64,000 bases of DNA from JAVBMC01 sp031552845 (GCA_031552845.1 JAVBMC010000005.1:41719-105718), one strand, 5' to 3'; positions 51,827-61,831 are shown, counted from the first letter of the stretch. Numbers and translations: made by a program. Notes: generated from the sequence alone by a model not told the origin.

Positions 51827-52030
51827 ACCAATCCACCTCCAGCCAACGCGCCACCTCTGTCAAGTTGGTGGTACACTGTGCGTCAACTTTCCGCGCGCCG
51901 TGTGTTGATCTCCCGACATGTTAATGTCAGCAAGCTGAGCTTAATACCTCAGAGAGCTTGCACATACCATGTAAACTCCTTGAGGTATACCTCGCGCCAG
52001 CTCGACAGATTAAGCGAATTTTTTAGAGAT
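51827..52030 (+). repeat. 204-nt duplicated non-coding element, copy B
   Basis: Aligned without gaps to 4812-5015 with conserved blocks at offsets 0, 66, 88 and the 3' end (GACAGATTAAGCGAA). In B the dyads are TCAGC-AA-GCTGA, CTGAG...CTCAG and GAGGTATACCTC, so pairing is preserved by different bases than in copy A. A 5' hairpin CCACC...GGTGG replaces CCTCC...GGAGG. It lies about 120 nt upstream of the YfhO-like gene and its -10 site (TATAAT 52120-52125). Function is unknown. Confidence 0.7.
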
Positions 52031-52150
52031 GAATTAGGATGATCTTCACTCAACTACGCACAAAAAATACTTTCCGCAGATGCATCCTTTATTTTGTTTC
52101 GCCCGCTGCCGAATTCGGGTATAATGCACGGCTATTAGAAGGAGAGACTC

Positions 52151-54538
52151 ATGACCACTCTACTCGAACGTATCAAAACGTCCAAGTTCAATTTCGCATT
52201 CGTAGCATTCTACCTACTCATCACGCTGTGGATTTTTGCAGACGTTCTTACCTACTGGATCACCTTAAGCACTCCGGACGATGGTCCCTACTATTTAGTC
52301 GGCTGGAAGATGCAACAGCTCGACAACTGGCTTTCCGGCGCGGCCCCCTTCTCGCCTCAACGCCTCCTAGCCCTCTTTGATCCCATCGCGGTGCATGATG
52401 TCAGCTACATGTTCCACCAGCTCCTTTTCATTCTCGCGATCACCTTCTACCTGCGCACCCTACGCCTGTCACCCGTCGCCGCATGGGGTGGCGGACTCCT
52501 TGCAGGCTTCTCCGGCTACCTCTTCACCCTCTTTTCAGCCGGCCACGGCGGCTGGTTCTACCTTCTGGCCTGCGCCTTCTGGTCGCTCGGCCTCATCAAC
52601 CGCTGCTTCCAAACCCGCCGCTGGCACTACTACGTCCTGCTCGGCGCTACGCTCGTCTGGGGCATGCCGTCCCAACCCGATCTCTCCATCTACGTCGCGC
52701 TCCTCTTCGCCGCCTATGGCCTTTGGCGCCTCTGGCTCAACCGCCAAACCGCCCTTGCCACTCTTCCTAAATTCGCCCTCTCTCTCCTTGTCGCCATTGC
52801 CATCGGCCTACCCTCCATCAAGCACACCCTCGGCAACAATATGGCCGACCGTGATGCCCAGATCGAACAAACCGCCCCCAACGCCACCGAACAAACACCC
52901 GCCCAAAAAGCCCAACAACGCTGGGACTTCGCCACTGGCTGGAGCCTTCCTCCCACCGACACCCTCGAACTTCTCATCCCCGGCTACTACGGCAACGACT
53001 CCATGCGCCCTCCCTACCCCTTCTGGGGCGCCCTCGGCCGCCCGCACGACTTCAAGCCCGGCGCCATGATGCCCAACTACCGTCAACACACCATCTACCT
53101 CGGCCTCACCACCCTCCTTCTCGCCCTCATTGGCATGGGCGCCTACATCCGCAACCGCCGCACCTATGCAGCACAACCCACTGCAGACACCGACACCCCC
53201 GATCTGCGCGACAGCCTCTTTTGGACCACTGTTGCTCTCATAGGCCTCATCCTCGCCTTCGGACGCTACACCCCCATCTACAAATACTTCTACGCGCTCC
53301 CTTATATGGACTATCTGCGCGCACCCGTCAAATTCCTCCACTTCACCGAAATCGCCGCCGCCCTCCTCGCCGGCTTCGGACTCCAAACCCTCCTCACGCA
53401 AACCGCAAACCGCCGTTGGGCAAACCTCCTCCCCGCCGCGTTCATCCTCGGCATACTCCTCATTGTTGCCATCGCCACCATGAGCTACTCCGGCGCCATC
53501 GCCGCACACATCAAAACCCTCGGCCTCGGACTCGACCAATTCGCAGCCGCCCTCACCAGCTACGCCCAATACAACACCTGGCGTGCCGTCGGCCTAGCCC
53601 TCCTGCTCCTCGCGCTTCTCTACACTCTCAATACCCGCGCCATCAACACCCCTCAACGCCGCACATGGCTCGTCATGCTCATCCTCCTTATCGGCGTCAC
53701 CGACCTCGCCACAGTCGCCCGCCGCTACGTCATCCCCATCGACCTCCAAGCCTACTACCAACCCAACCACCTCACCCGCGAAATCGCCAAACGCACCAAC
53801 GGCCAACCCGCCAACATCGCCAACCACGCCACCCAAAACGTCTGGTCGCGCGACCTCCTCAGCACCGCCCTACGCATCCAAGGCAACAACATCGTCAGCC
53901 CCGATCCATCCGACCCCAACGCTCCCGAACGCCCCCTCGCCCAACGCGCCGGCACCGTCACCGAATACTGGGGCCTCACAGGCACCCGCTACATCCTCGT
54001 CCCCACCAAAGACGCCCCCTCCGTCGCGGCGCTCCCCGGCATCACCCCTGTCGCCCAATACGAAATCACCCCTAATGCCATCCGCACCGCCCGCGCCGGC
54101 AACCCCAACACCATCACCCTCCTCGAACGCCAAAACCACTGGCCAGCCCTCTACACCAACCCCGCCGACTACCGCCTCCACGACGGCAAAGCCACTATCC
54201 TCTCCCAAGCCAAAGGCACACCCGCCACCTTCACCGCCATCCGCGGCCAAAAAGACATCCGCACCACCCGCGCCACCATCACGACACAAGCTCCCGCGTT
54301 ACTCGTCTGGACAGAACGCTACAACAAAAACACCCGCGCCAAGCTCGACGGCAAACCCATTCCCCTCCTCCAAGCCAACGAAGCCTGGTGCGCTGTTGAA
54401 CTCCCCGCCGGCACCCACACCCTCACCACAACCATCCCCTTCACCTCCTACCCAAACGCCATCTCCGCCCTCCTCAGCATCGCCATCCTCCTCGGCACAG
54501 CCATCTACCTCCTGCGCCGACTCCTCGGCAAACGCTAA
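52151..54538 (+). CDS. YfhO-family multi-pass membrane protein
   Basis: 795 aa with about twelve membrane segments in the first ~520 residues, then a soluble periplasmic part. The pattern of long first loop, GHGGWFYLLACAFWSLGLINR and a Gln/Arg-rich tail resembles the YfhO family, thought to be glycosyltransferase-like membrane proteins linked to teichoic-acid or glycan work in other bacteria. RBS GAAGGAGAG precedes ATG 52151; a TATAAT -10 is at 52120-52125. The coding strand is extremely C-rich. Substrate and activity are unknown. Confidence 0.8.
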   Translation: MTTLLERIKTSKFNFAFVAFYLLITLWIFADVLTYWITLSTPDDGPYYLVGWKMQQLDNWLSGAAPFSPQRLLALFDPIAVHDVSYMFHQLLFILAITFYLRTLRLSPVAAWGGGLLAGFSGYLFTLFSAGHGGWFYLLACAFWSLGLINRCFQTRRWHYYVLLGATLVWGMPSQPDLSIYVALLFAAYGLWRLWLNRQTALATLPKFALSLLVAIAIGLPSIKHTLGNNMADRDAQIEQTAPNATEQTPAQKAQQRWDFATGWSLPPTDTLELLIPGYYGNDSMRPPYPFWGALGRPHDFKPGAMMPNYRQHTIYLGLTTLLLALIGMGAYIRNRRTYAAQPTADTDTPDLRDSLFWTTVALIGLILAFGRYTPIYKYFYALPYMDYLRAPVKFLHFTEIAAALLAGFGLQTLLTQTANRRWANLLPAAFILGILLIVAIATMSYSGAIAAHIKTLGLGLDQFAAALTSYAQYNTWRAVGLALLLLALLYTLNTRAINTPQRRTWLVMLILLIGVTDLATVARRYVIPIDLQAYYQPNHLTREIAKRTNGQPANIANHATQNVWSRDLLSTALRIQGNNIVSPDPSDPNAPERPLAQRAGTVTEYWGLTGTRYILVPTKDAPSVAALPGITPVAQYEITPNAIRTARAGNPNTITLLERQNHWPALYTNPADYRLHDGKATILSQAKGTPATFTAIRGQKDIRTTRATITTQAPALLVWTERYNKNTRAKLDGKPIPLLQANEAWCAVELPAGTHTLTTTIPFTSYPNAISALLSIAILLGTAIYLLRRLLGKR

Positions 54539-54544
54539 CTCACC

Positions 54545-54742
54545 ATGCAATCCAAAGCACAACTTCTCCCCGCCGTCAAAATAATCCTCGCCACCACCGT
54601 ACTCTTCGGCGCCATCATCACACTCTGGCTCCTCGCCATCAGCCTCGCCCTCCACTATCTTGACCCCGACGAAGCCCTTTCACCGAGCAAGCAGAAAGGA
54701 TCAAACACGTTACTCCATAAATATGAACGCGAGAATCGTTGA
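54545..54742 (+). CDS. Small membrane protein
   Basis: 65 aa with one membrane segment (about residues 12-37, VKIILATTVLFGAIITLWLLAISLAL shortened here by sequence limits) and a polar C-terminus rich in Lys, Asp and Glu. It starts 7 nt after the YfhO stop, so is probably co-transcribed. No family is recognised. Confidence 0.6.
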   Translation: MQSKAQLLPAVKIILATTVLFGAIITLWLLAISLALHYLDPDEALSPSKQKGSNTLLHKYERENR

Positions 54743-54893
54743 ATATAAGAGTGGAGCCAGAACGAGATATCGACTGGAAATAATATCATTATATTGTAAT
54801 GGGGCCAAAGGAACAGACGATTGACGACATAAATTGAACAAACATCACTTCCGGCTGTTTACTCCCAATAAAATATGCTACAATCCGGCTATC

Positions 54894-55856
54894 ATGATAA
54901 GCTTGAATGATTGTGTTTCGATTGTGACGCAGGGGGGCAGCTTGTCCCGTCAGCAGATTAATGCCGTGGCTGAAGCCCCGCTGAATGACCTTTTGAGAGC
55001 CGCTAATGAAGTGCGCGTGAATCGTATTGGCAATCGCGGCAACCTCTGCGCCATCATCAATGCGAAGTCCGGACGTTGCGGTGAGAATTGCCGTTATTGC
55101 GCCCAGTCGGTTCATTATCCGACACACCCCCCCGTCTATCCTTTGCTGGCGGCCGAAGAGATTCTTCGCGCTGCACGCGAACACGAAGCTAACGGCGTCC
55201 AACGTTTTTCCATCGTGACCAGCGGCGGTGCTCTCTCCGATGCCGACTTCCTGACAATCTTAGAAGTCTACGCTACGTTGAAAGCCGAGACCTCCCTCAC
55301 TTTGTGTGCATCGTTGGGACTTCTCACCGCAGAACGCGCTGAAGCATTATGCCATGCGGGCGTGAGTTTTTACCACCACAATCTCGAAGCCAGCCGTAAT
55401 TACTTCCCCAACACTTGTACTACCCATACTTGGGAGCAACGCGCCGATACCATCCGCTGCGCACACGCCGCCGGGATGAGTGTTTGCTCAGGCGGTATCT
55501 TCGGCCTCGGTGAACAGCTCAGCGACCGTATCGATATGGCGTTTGAGTTACGCGAGCTTCAAGTGGAGTCTATTCCGCTGAACATCCACACGCCGATTCC
55601 CGGTACACCGTTGCAAGATGTGCCTTTAATGCCCCCCGATGACTACCTGCGGGCGGCGGCGCTCTATCGGTTGATCCATCCTGATGCTGATATCCGTCTC
55701 TCCGGCGGACGCCGTACCTTGGGGACCCGTTTCCACGAAGCGCTCGATGGAGGCATCAATGCGGCTATCACCGGCGACCTGCTAACCACGCTCGGTGCCA
55801 CAACAGCTGAAGACCGTCAGTATTTCGCTGACCACGGTTATACCCTCACGCCATGA
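54894..55856 (+). CDS. bioB: Biotin synthase
   Basis: 320-aa radical SAM enzyme that inserts sulfur into dethiobiotin. The cluster motif is CGENCRYCAQ (Cys 62, 66, 69). Further blocks are QRFSIVTSGG, SLGLLTAERAEALCHAGVSFYHHNLEAS and LNIHTPIPGTPL, all typical of BioB. ATG 54894 is chosen; no ribosome site precedes it and a TACAAT -10 ends about 10 nt upstream, so the mRNA may be leaderless. bioF follows directly (4-nt overlap); bioA, bioD and bioC/H are not in the window. Confidence 0.95.
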   Translation: MISLNDCVSIVTQGGSLSRQQINAVAEAPLNDLLRAANEVRVNRIGNRGNLCAIINAKSGRCGENCRYCAQSVHYPTHPPVYPLLAAEEILRAAREHEANGVQRFSIVTSGGALSDADFLTILEVYATLKAETSLTLCASLGLLTAERAEALCHAGVSFYHHNLEASRNYFPNTCTTHTWEQRADTIRCAHAAGMSVCSGGIFGLGEQLSDRIDMAFELRELQVESIPLNIHTPIPGTPLQDVPLMPPDDYLRAAALYRLIHPDADIRLSGGRRTLGTRFHEALDGGINAAITGDLLTTLGATTAEDRQYFADHGYTLTP

Positions 55857-56971
55857 ATCCAATCCTCCGCCAGCGTTTAGACCAAATCATCGCGGATGGA
55901 CGCCAGCGTTTCATCAGCGAAGCGCCTGCTGCGGATGTATTGGATTTCTCCGGAAACGACTACCTCAACCTTGCGCGTCATCTGGCTGTTGTTACCGCCG
56001 CAAACGAAGCGACCCTCCGCTATGGAGCAGGGGCCCGTGCCGCGCGTCTCATGGCCGGCAGTCACCCCTACCACGCACAACTTGAACAAACCCTCGCCGA
56101 CTGGCTCGGCATGCCCGCCACCCTGCTCTACGGCAGCGGCTATCTTGCCAACGCCGGCACGCTTGCCGCGCTCGCACAAAAAGGCGATGCTCTTTTCGTC
56201 GATAAATTGGTTCATGCGAGCATCATTGATGGACTTCGATTAACTCCTGCCGAACACATCCGCTACCGCCACAACGATTTGGCGCACTTGGAGAAGCTTC
56301 TGGCATCGCACAGCGGTTCCGGATTGAAAATTGTAGTCACCGAATCTGTGTTCAGCATGGATGGCGATACTGCACCGCTTGCAGAGCTCATTGGCTTAGC
56401 CCGCCGCTATGAGGCACTGGTCTTTATTGATGAAGCTCACGCGCTCGGCGTTCATGGACCTCATGGCGCGGGCCTTTGTTCGGAACTGCCGGCCAACCTC
56501 CGTCCTGATATTATCACCGCGACGCTCGGCAAAGCCCTCGGCAGCTATGGCGCCTTTTGCGCTTGTTCCACTGACATCAAAGACTACCTGATCAACACGG
56601 CGCGTACATTTATATTCTCCACCGCATTACCCCCAGCCGCGATTGCGGCAGCTCAAGCCGCCATTGAACTCTGCTCGCAAAACCCTCTTGGGGCGGATCT
56701 ATTGGAACGGGCCAAAGCCTTTCACGCGCACTTGGGTTTGACCACGCAGTTCGGTTCGCAAATCATTCCAATTGCTGTTGGTGATAACCGTAAAGCCGTT
56801 GCAATGGCAAATAAACTACGCGAGCGTAACATTCATGTCACAGCCATCCGCCCACCGACAGTTCCGCCGGGCACCACGCGCTTGCGCCTTTCCGTTACAT
56901 TAGCACACACGCCGGAACAACTGAAACATGCCGCAGACGTCATTAACGAAGTAATGTGCGAGCAAGCGTAA
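55853..56971 (+). CDS. bioF: 8-amino-7-oxononanoate synthase
   Basis: 372-aa PLP-dependent alpha-oxoamine synthase that makes 7-keto-8-aminopelargonate from pimeloyl-ACP and alanine. The PLP Lys is in ATLGKALGSYG (Lys 227), with ESVFSMDGD (about 164-172), FIDEAHALGVHGPHGAG and the conserved NDYLNLARH and GSHPYH segments. The ATG overlaps the bioB stop. It converges with the PHP gene (10-nt gap). Confidence 0.95.
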   Translation: MNPILRQRLDQIIADGRQRFISEAPAADVLDFSGNDYLNLARHLAVVTAANEATLRYGAGARAARLMAGSHPYHAQLEQTLADWLGMPATLLYGSGYLANAGTLAALAQKGDALFVDKLVHASIIDGLRLTPAEHIRYRHNDLAHLEKLLASHSGSGLKIVVTESVFSMDGDTAPLAELIGLARRYEALVFIDEAHALGVHGPHGAGLCSELPANLRPDIITATLGKALGSYGAFCACSTDIKDYLINTARTFIFSTALPPAAIAAAQAAIELCSQNPLGADLLERAKAFHAHLGLTTQFGSQIIPIAVGDNRKAVAMANKLRERNIHVTAIRPPTVPPGTTRLRLSVTLAHTPEQLKHAADVINEVMCEQA

Positions 56972-56980
56972 CGTTGAACT

Positions 56981-57805
56981 TCAGCGTAACAAATCTAATA
57001 CGCTGATGGTCGCATTATCAGGCAGTTCGCCCAAGCGGATATCGGGCTTGCCTGCTCCATGATAATCCGACCCTGCTGAAACAGCCAGCCCATATTTATC
57101 TGCCAGACGTAATAACGCCACCAACCGCTCGCCAAAGTATCCGGTGTAGTAAGCCTCAATCGCTTGCAGGCCATAACCGACAAGAATGCCGATACCTTCT
57201 GATAGCTTGTCCTCGTCCTTGAACCATTGATACGGGTGCGCCAGCACTGCCACGCCGCCCGCTTTGCGGATGATTTCAATTGACTCACGTGCCGGCAAAC
57301 GGCGGCGGGTGACATAGGCCGGGCGCCCCTTGCGCATCCATTGCTCAAAGGCATCTGAAATTGAATCAGCGTATCCATTCTTAACCATCGCTTGCGCCAC
57401 GTGAAGACGCCCAATCAAATCCGTGCCAGCAAACTCCTGCACATCTTCGCGGGTGATGTTTAAACCCAGATGATGCAATCGTGCCAGCAGTTCATCGTTA
57501 CGAATGCGCCGTCCTTCCTGCGTCCACTCTAATGCAGCGGTAAGTTCAGGATGGCGGTAATCAATACCCAGGCCGACAATGTGCAGTGTGGCTTCGGGAT
57601 ATTCGGCGCTTAACTCAACACCGGCGTAACCTTTGATACCCGGTGTTGAATCACACGCAGTTAGAAACCTTTCAATCCCCTCAACGGTGTCGTGATCGGT
57701 CAGCGCCAGATGCTCGATTCCGGCTTGCCGAGCATGCTGCACCAGCTCTTCCGGCGTATCCGTGCCATCCGAAAACCCCGTGTGGGTATGAAGGTCAGCC
57801 TTCAC
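56981..57805 (-). CDS. PHP-domain phosphoesterase (YciV/RnaAM-like)
   Basis: 274 aa. PHP motifs: ADLHTHTGFSDGTDTPEELV (His pair about residues 5-7), LALTDHDTVEG (about 38-48), LAHPYQW (about 193-199) and SAGSDYHGAGKPD near residue 255, all metal ligands. It resembles YciV/TrpH-type enzymes that hydrolyse 3',5'-bisphosphonucleotides or trim RNA 5' ends. GTG 57805 overlaps the purH-like stop. It is last in the purine operon, so nucleotide recycling is plausible. Confidence 0.88.
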   Translation of the reverse strand: MKADLHTHTGFSDGTDTPEELVQHARQAGIEHLALTDHDTVEGIERFLTACDSTPGIKGYAGVELSAEYPEATLHIVGLGIDYRHPELTAALEWTQEGRRIRNDELLARLHHLGLNITREDVQEFAGTDLIGRLHVAQAMVKNGYADSISDAFEQWMRKGRPAYVTRRRLPARESIEIIRKAGGVAVLAHPYQWFKDEDKLSEGIGILVGYGLQAIEAYYTGYFGERLVALLRLADKYGLAVSAGSDYHGAGKPDIRLGELPDNATISVLDLLR

Positions 57806-58481
57806 AGCGATAACACGCCTCGACTTCGGCAATCGTCCGCTCGACAAAGTAACCCGCAATCGCGGCGTCGTACGCCGCAGTATGGGCAAAAGACTTGCGC
57901 ATCAAATCAAAACGCAGTGCCAAGCTGATCTTACCGCCTGAAGTTTTCAACTCGTCTGCAATGCGACCATAGTCGGCGGGGTCGGTTACCGACGCCACGC
58001 GCAAATAGTTCTTGGCCGACGCCCGCACCATGCAAGGCCCGCCGATGTCGATATTCGTGCGCGCCATTTCCGGTGTCACGCCCGCAGCAGCAATCGTCTC
58101 GCGGAATGGATAGAGATTCACTACCACCATATCCAGCGCCACGGCCTCCGTACGCTTCAAATCGTCTTGGTGTGCTGTGTTGTACGTCTCGCTCAGAATG
58201 CCCAGATAAATCTTGAAGTCGAGCGTCTTAACCAATCCGCCTTGCATTTCCGGCTGGCCGGTGTAGTCTGAAACTGAGACGAGATTCTTCGCACATTGCT
58301 CCGGCGTCAGCATCTTCTGCAGCGCAGTGAATGTCCCGCCTGTTGAATACAGCTTTACATCCGGACATGCCGCCAGCAATGCCGGCACGAATGTATCCAG
58401 TCCGCTTTTGTCCGACACCGACAGCAGCACATGCTTCACTGGCACCGCACCATCAATCTTCTCAACAATATTCAACGCCAT
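57795..58481 (-). CDS. Stand-alone IMP cyclohydrolase domain (PurH N-terminus)
   Basis: 228 aa, versus about 520 for bifunctional PurH. It corresponds to the IMP cyclohydrolase half: LLSVSDKSGLDTF, KLYSTGGTFTAL, VSVSDYTGQPEM, MVVVNLYPF, NIDIGGPCMVRASAKNY and an RFDLMRKSFAHTAAYD end. The usual KTLHPKVHGGIL segment reads KTLDFKIYLGIL (about residues 81-92), a variant. The AICAR formyltransferase half is absent from the window and must be encoded elsewhere or replaced. It is 4 nt after purE and overlaps the PHP gene. Confidence 0.88.
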   Translation of the reverse strand: MALNIVEKIDGAVPVKHVLLSVSDKSGLDTFVPALLAACPDVKLYSTGGTFTALQKMLTPEQCAKNLVSVSDYTGQPEMQGGLVKTLDFKIYLGILSETYNTAHQDDLKRTEAVALDMVVVNLYPFRETIAAAGVTPEMARTNIDIGGPCMVRASAKNYLRVASVTDPADYGRIADELKTSGGKISLALRFDLMRKSFAHTAAYDAAIAGYFVERTIAEVEACYRCEG

Positions 58482-58485
58482 ATTC

Positions 58486-58986
58486 TTACGCTCCCAATTC
58501 GCTTTGCAGCTTCTGATTCGTCTCCGCCACCAATGCGGCCATATCGGCCTTATAGCGGGCAAACGCTTCCCGCAGCCCGGCATCCTGCACGCCTAAAATC
58601 TGAACAGCCAGCAGACCGGCATTCAATGCATTGCCAATGCCCACCGTCGCTACCGGAATACCGCCCGGCATCTGCACCGTTGCATACAACGCATCTACGC
58701 CATTCAACGGTCCGCCCGCAATCGGCAAACCAATCACCGGCAACACCGTATGCGCCGCCAGCACGCCACCCAAATGCGCCGCCAATCCCGCCGCGGCGAT
58801 AATCACTCGCAATCCACGCGCCTCAGCCTCGGCAGCATAGGCCGAAGCCAGTTCCGGCGTGCGATGTGCCGACATCACTTGCACCTCATATGCCACGCCA
58901 AACTCATCCAACGCCTTCGCGGCCTTCTGCACGACCGGCCAGTCCGAATCACTGCCCATCACGATGCCAACCAATGGATTATCCAT
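58486..58986 (-). CDS. purE: 5-(carboxyamino)imidazole ribonucleotide mutase
   Basis: 166-aa class I PurE. Family marks are [55 protein letters not shown] and [12 protein letters not shown]. It interconverts N5-CAIR and CAIR. ATG 58986 ([15 protein letters not shown]) has an AAGGAGT ribosome site; the longer frame adds six residues. It sits between purD and the purH-like gene in a minus-strand purine operon. purK is not adjacent. Confidence 0.95.
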   Translation of the reverse strand: MDNPLVGIVMGSDSDWPVVQKAAKALDEFGVAYEVQVMSAHRTPELASAYAAEAEARGLRVIIAAAGLAAHLGGVLAAHTVLPVIGLPIAGGPLNGVDALYATVQMPGGIPVATVGIGNALNAGLLAVQILGVQDAGLREAFARYKADMAALVAETNQKLQSELGA

Positions 58987-59012
58987 AACCGACTCCTTTA
59001 TCAAATACCCAA

Positions 59013-60281
59013 CTACTTCAATGCACGATAAGCAATATCTTTGCGATAATGCGCGCCATCAAATTGAATCAGCCCGATCGCTTGATACGCCTTATCCACC
59101 GCTTCGCGCAAAGTCGTCCCCAGCGCCGTGACCGATAACACACGTCCGCCAGCCGTGACAACCTGATCGTCCTTCATGGCCGTCCCCGCATGAAAGACCA
59201 CGCAGTCCGGCAACGCACCCGCCTCAGCCAAACCTGTAATTTTCAATCCCTTGGGATAGCTGCCCGGATAGCCAGGCGCGGCCATAACAACCGTCACTGC
59301 TTGACGCGGGTCATGCTGAACTTGCACCTGATCCAATGTTCCATCAATGCACGCTTCAAACAGCGGAATGATATCCCCGGCAATGCGTGGTAAAACTACC
59401 TGCGTTTCGGGATCGCCAAAGCGGGCATTGAACTCCAGCACCATCGGCCCGCGCGAACCAATCATCAAGCCCGCATAGAGCACGCCTTTGTAAGTGATGC
59501 CACGGCGTTTCAATTCCTGCAGCACCGGCAACGCAATCTTTTCCTGTGTAAACTGTAAAATCTCCTCCGTCACAATCGGTGCCGAAGAATACGCCCCCAT
59601 GCCGCCGGTGTTGGGTCCTTGGTCATTATCAAACACCCGCTTGTGATCCTGCGCGGAGGGCAGCACCGCTACATGTTCGCCATCGCACAGCACCAGCAAG
59701 GACGCCTCTTCACCATCTAAAAACTCTTCGACCAGCACACGGCCACCCGATTGTCCGAACACTTGGTCATCCAGCATGGATTTAATCGCATCCACCGCCT
59801 CTTCGCGCGTTTGTGCAATAATCACGCCCTTGCCCGCCGCCAAACCATCGGCCTTCACCACCACCGGCAGTGTATACTGCTCCAACGCCGCAATCGCAGA
59901 GGCGCTGTCGGTGAAGGTCTCAAAGCGAGCCGTCGGCACGCCTGCAGCAACCATGACTTCTTTGGAGAACGCCTTGCTGCCCTCCATCTCAGCCGCAGCG
60001 GCACAGGGGCCGAACACACGGAAGCCTTCCGCAGTAAACATATCCACAAGCCCCTTACACAACGGCACCTCAGGACCAACGACGGTCAAATCCGGACGAT
60101 GCGTCTGCGCCCACTCTAACAGCCCCGGCACATCTTTGGCACCTACCGGTACGCTCTCAGCCAGCCCTGCGGTGCCGGCATTGCCCGGTGCACAAAAAAT
60201 CTGCGGCTTGCGGCTATCCTGCGCCAGCTTCCATACCAACGCATGCTCCCGTCCACCCGAACCGATTACCAATACCTTCAT
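59013..60281 (-). CDS. purD: Phosphoribosylamine-glycine ligase
   Basis: 422-aa ATP-grasp ligase that makes GAR. The family pattern is intact: [19 protein letters not shown] at the N-terminus, [26 protein letters not shown] (ATP loop), [19 protein letters not shown] [33 protein letters not shown] and [17 protein letters not shown]. The ATG overlaps the upstream stop by 4 nt (ATGA). It is first of the pur enzymes on the minus strand, followed by purE 26 nt later. Confidence 0.96.
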   Translation of the reverse strand: MKVLVIGSGGREHALVWKLAQDSRKPQIFCAPGNAGTAGLAESVPVGAKDVPGLLEWAQTHRPDLTVVGPEVPLCKGLVDMFTAEGFRVFGPCAAAAEMEGSKAFSKEVMVAAGVPTARFETFTDSASAIAALEQYTLPVVVKADGLAAGKGVIIAQTREEAVDAIKSMLDDQVFGQSGGRVLVEEFLDGEEASLLVLCDGEHVAVLPSAQDHKRVFDNDQGPNTGGMGAYSSAPIVTEEILQFTQEKIALPVLQELKRRGITYKGVLYAGLMIGSRGPMVLEFNARFGDPETQVVLPRIAGDIIPLFEACIDGTLDQVQVQHDPRQAVTVVMAAPGYPGSYPKGLKITGLAEAGALPDCVVFHAGTAMKDDQVVTAGGRVLSVTALGTTLREAVDKAYQAIGLIQFDGAHYRKDIAYRALK

Positions 60282-61831
60282 TTACCATTCACCTCTTTTG
60301 ATTTCTCCGCCGGCTTCTGCATCAGCTCGCGGATCATCTTCTGCATAAACAACTCTTGCAACACCGGCATGCCCTTATCCAACAGCTTCTGCAGTGCCCC
60401 AAACTCTTCCGACGAAATCCCCAGCTTAAACTGCAACGCATCAACCGGCAAACATACGCTCCACTCCGCGCCCCTGCCTGCCGACGGCAAGCGATCGGCA
60501 ATACGGTCGCCGCCCGCCTGCGCCTCGACCCAGCGCCTCAACAACAATGTCGGCTGACAGACGCCCGCAGAGACCATCCGCTCGCCTTGCAAACGCGGGC
60601 TGATCCGCTGACGGAAATCGCCCTCGGAATCATTCACCGATGCCACAGCCTGCTCAAAAAACTTACGGTCGCCCGTGGTGCAAACCAGATACTCCTTCAA
60701 CAGCACCACATTCAACGTATCCGACTTCTTCATCAACATCACCGGGTTAATCGGCAGCCCCAAGTCCGGCAGCATATTCACCGCCTCGGCATCGCGCGTC
60801 AGCTTAAACTCCTGCGCCCGATAGCCATTCCCCAACGTGAACTGCGTAGCTGCCCCAACCTTAAAACCAAAGCTCTGCACAGGACTCAGCACCACATTCG
60901 TCGCCCCCTGCGCCAACTCTTTCAAAGCGCTCTCCGCCGCCTTCTCGTCAATCACCTTGCGAATAGCCACCGTGTCCAGATGACCTGATTCACGGTCGAC
61001 CGTCATGTAGACCGTCGATTCACCAAACGCCGCATCCGCCGCTGTCTGCCCCAACACCGCCCCAAAACAATTCCCACGCGGCACTTTCCGCCACGCCAAC
61101 ACCGGTTCCTTGCGTGTCGCCAACAGCTTCGCCAGCGCAGACCCCGGTATCGCCTTCAAATCCATCACAACATTCGCAGACGTCGGAATAAGCTCCAGCC
61201 CCACCACGCACGATGCCACATCCGTCGGAGCAACCTTCAACGACCGCTTTCCCGCATCACTGATCATCCGTTCGGCAAATCCCGCCGCAGTATCCTTTTC
61301 CAATGTCAACACGACCTGATACGGATCCGCAGACGGTGCGGGCGGCAACGCATCCAACTTGGAAGCCACCAGCTTGCCGCGCTCCCACGACTTCGCCACC
61401 AACAATTGCTTGCCCTTAATCAACGTGTGCAACTGCTCGGGCATTCCCGGCTTGGTCGGCTGTTCATAGCACCACCAGCCAAACCCAATATCACGTTGTT
61501 TGGCATAAGCGGCCTTCATTGCAGTTTCAAATGCCTCCGGAGCAGCCAGCTCCGCCACCGTCACATCCTCCCCGCCTTGATCGCCCTCGCCTAAAACAAT
61601 TCGCAACGGCCGGTCCAACGCCACGCCATCCAACACCGGCAGCCCCATCCGGCGGAACAATGCTCCATGCAGCGACTTAATCACGCCATCGGCATTCGCC
61701 GCCACCGCCAGTGCCTGCAACCGATTTGCCAGCCGCGGATATTCCGGCACATCCAACACCCCCAGCCAATCTCCGGCCAAAGCGCCAAACGCACAACACA
61801 CACCCAACACCGCCAGCAAACACTTCTTCAT
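60278..61831 (-). CDS. Secreted protein of unknown function
   Basis: 517 aa with a signal peptide (about 1-19, ending in GALAG). The body has no motif I recognise; it contains many Val/Ala/Leu-rich strands and a helical C-terminus (LQKLLDKGMPVLQELFMQKMIRELMQ). It overlaps purD as ATGA, so it is translated with the purine operon although its location outside the cytoplasm makes a direct enzymatic link unlikely. ATG 61831 is chosen because the longer frame from 62038 lacks a signal peptide and crosses a terminator. Confidence 0.75.
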   Translation of the reverse strand: MKKCLLAVLGVCCAFGALAGDWLGVLDVPEYPRLANRLQALAVAANADGVIKSLHGALFRRMGLPVLDGVALDRPLRIVLGEGDQGGEDVTVAELAAPEAFETAMKAAYAKQRDIGFGWWCYEQPTKPGMPEQLHTLIKGKQLLVAKSWERGKLVASKLDALPPAPSADPYQVVLTLEKDTAAGFAERMISDAGKRSLKVAPTDVASCVVGLELIPTSANVVMDLKAIPGSALAKLLATRKEPVLAWRKVPRGNCFGAVLGQTAADAAFGESTVYMTVDRESGHLDTVAIRKVIDEKAAESALKELAQGATNVVLSPVQSFGFKVGAATQFTLGNGYRAQEFKLTRDAEAVNMLPDLGLPINPVMLMKKSDTLNVVLLKEYLVCTTGDRKFFEQAVASVNDSEGDFRQRISPRLQGERMVSAGVCQPTLLLRRWVEAQAGGDRIADRLPSAGRGAEWSVCLPVDALQFKLGISSEEFGALQKLLDKGMPVLQELFMQKMIRELMQKPAEKSKEVNGK

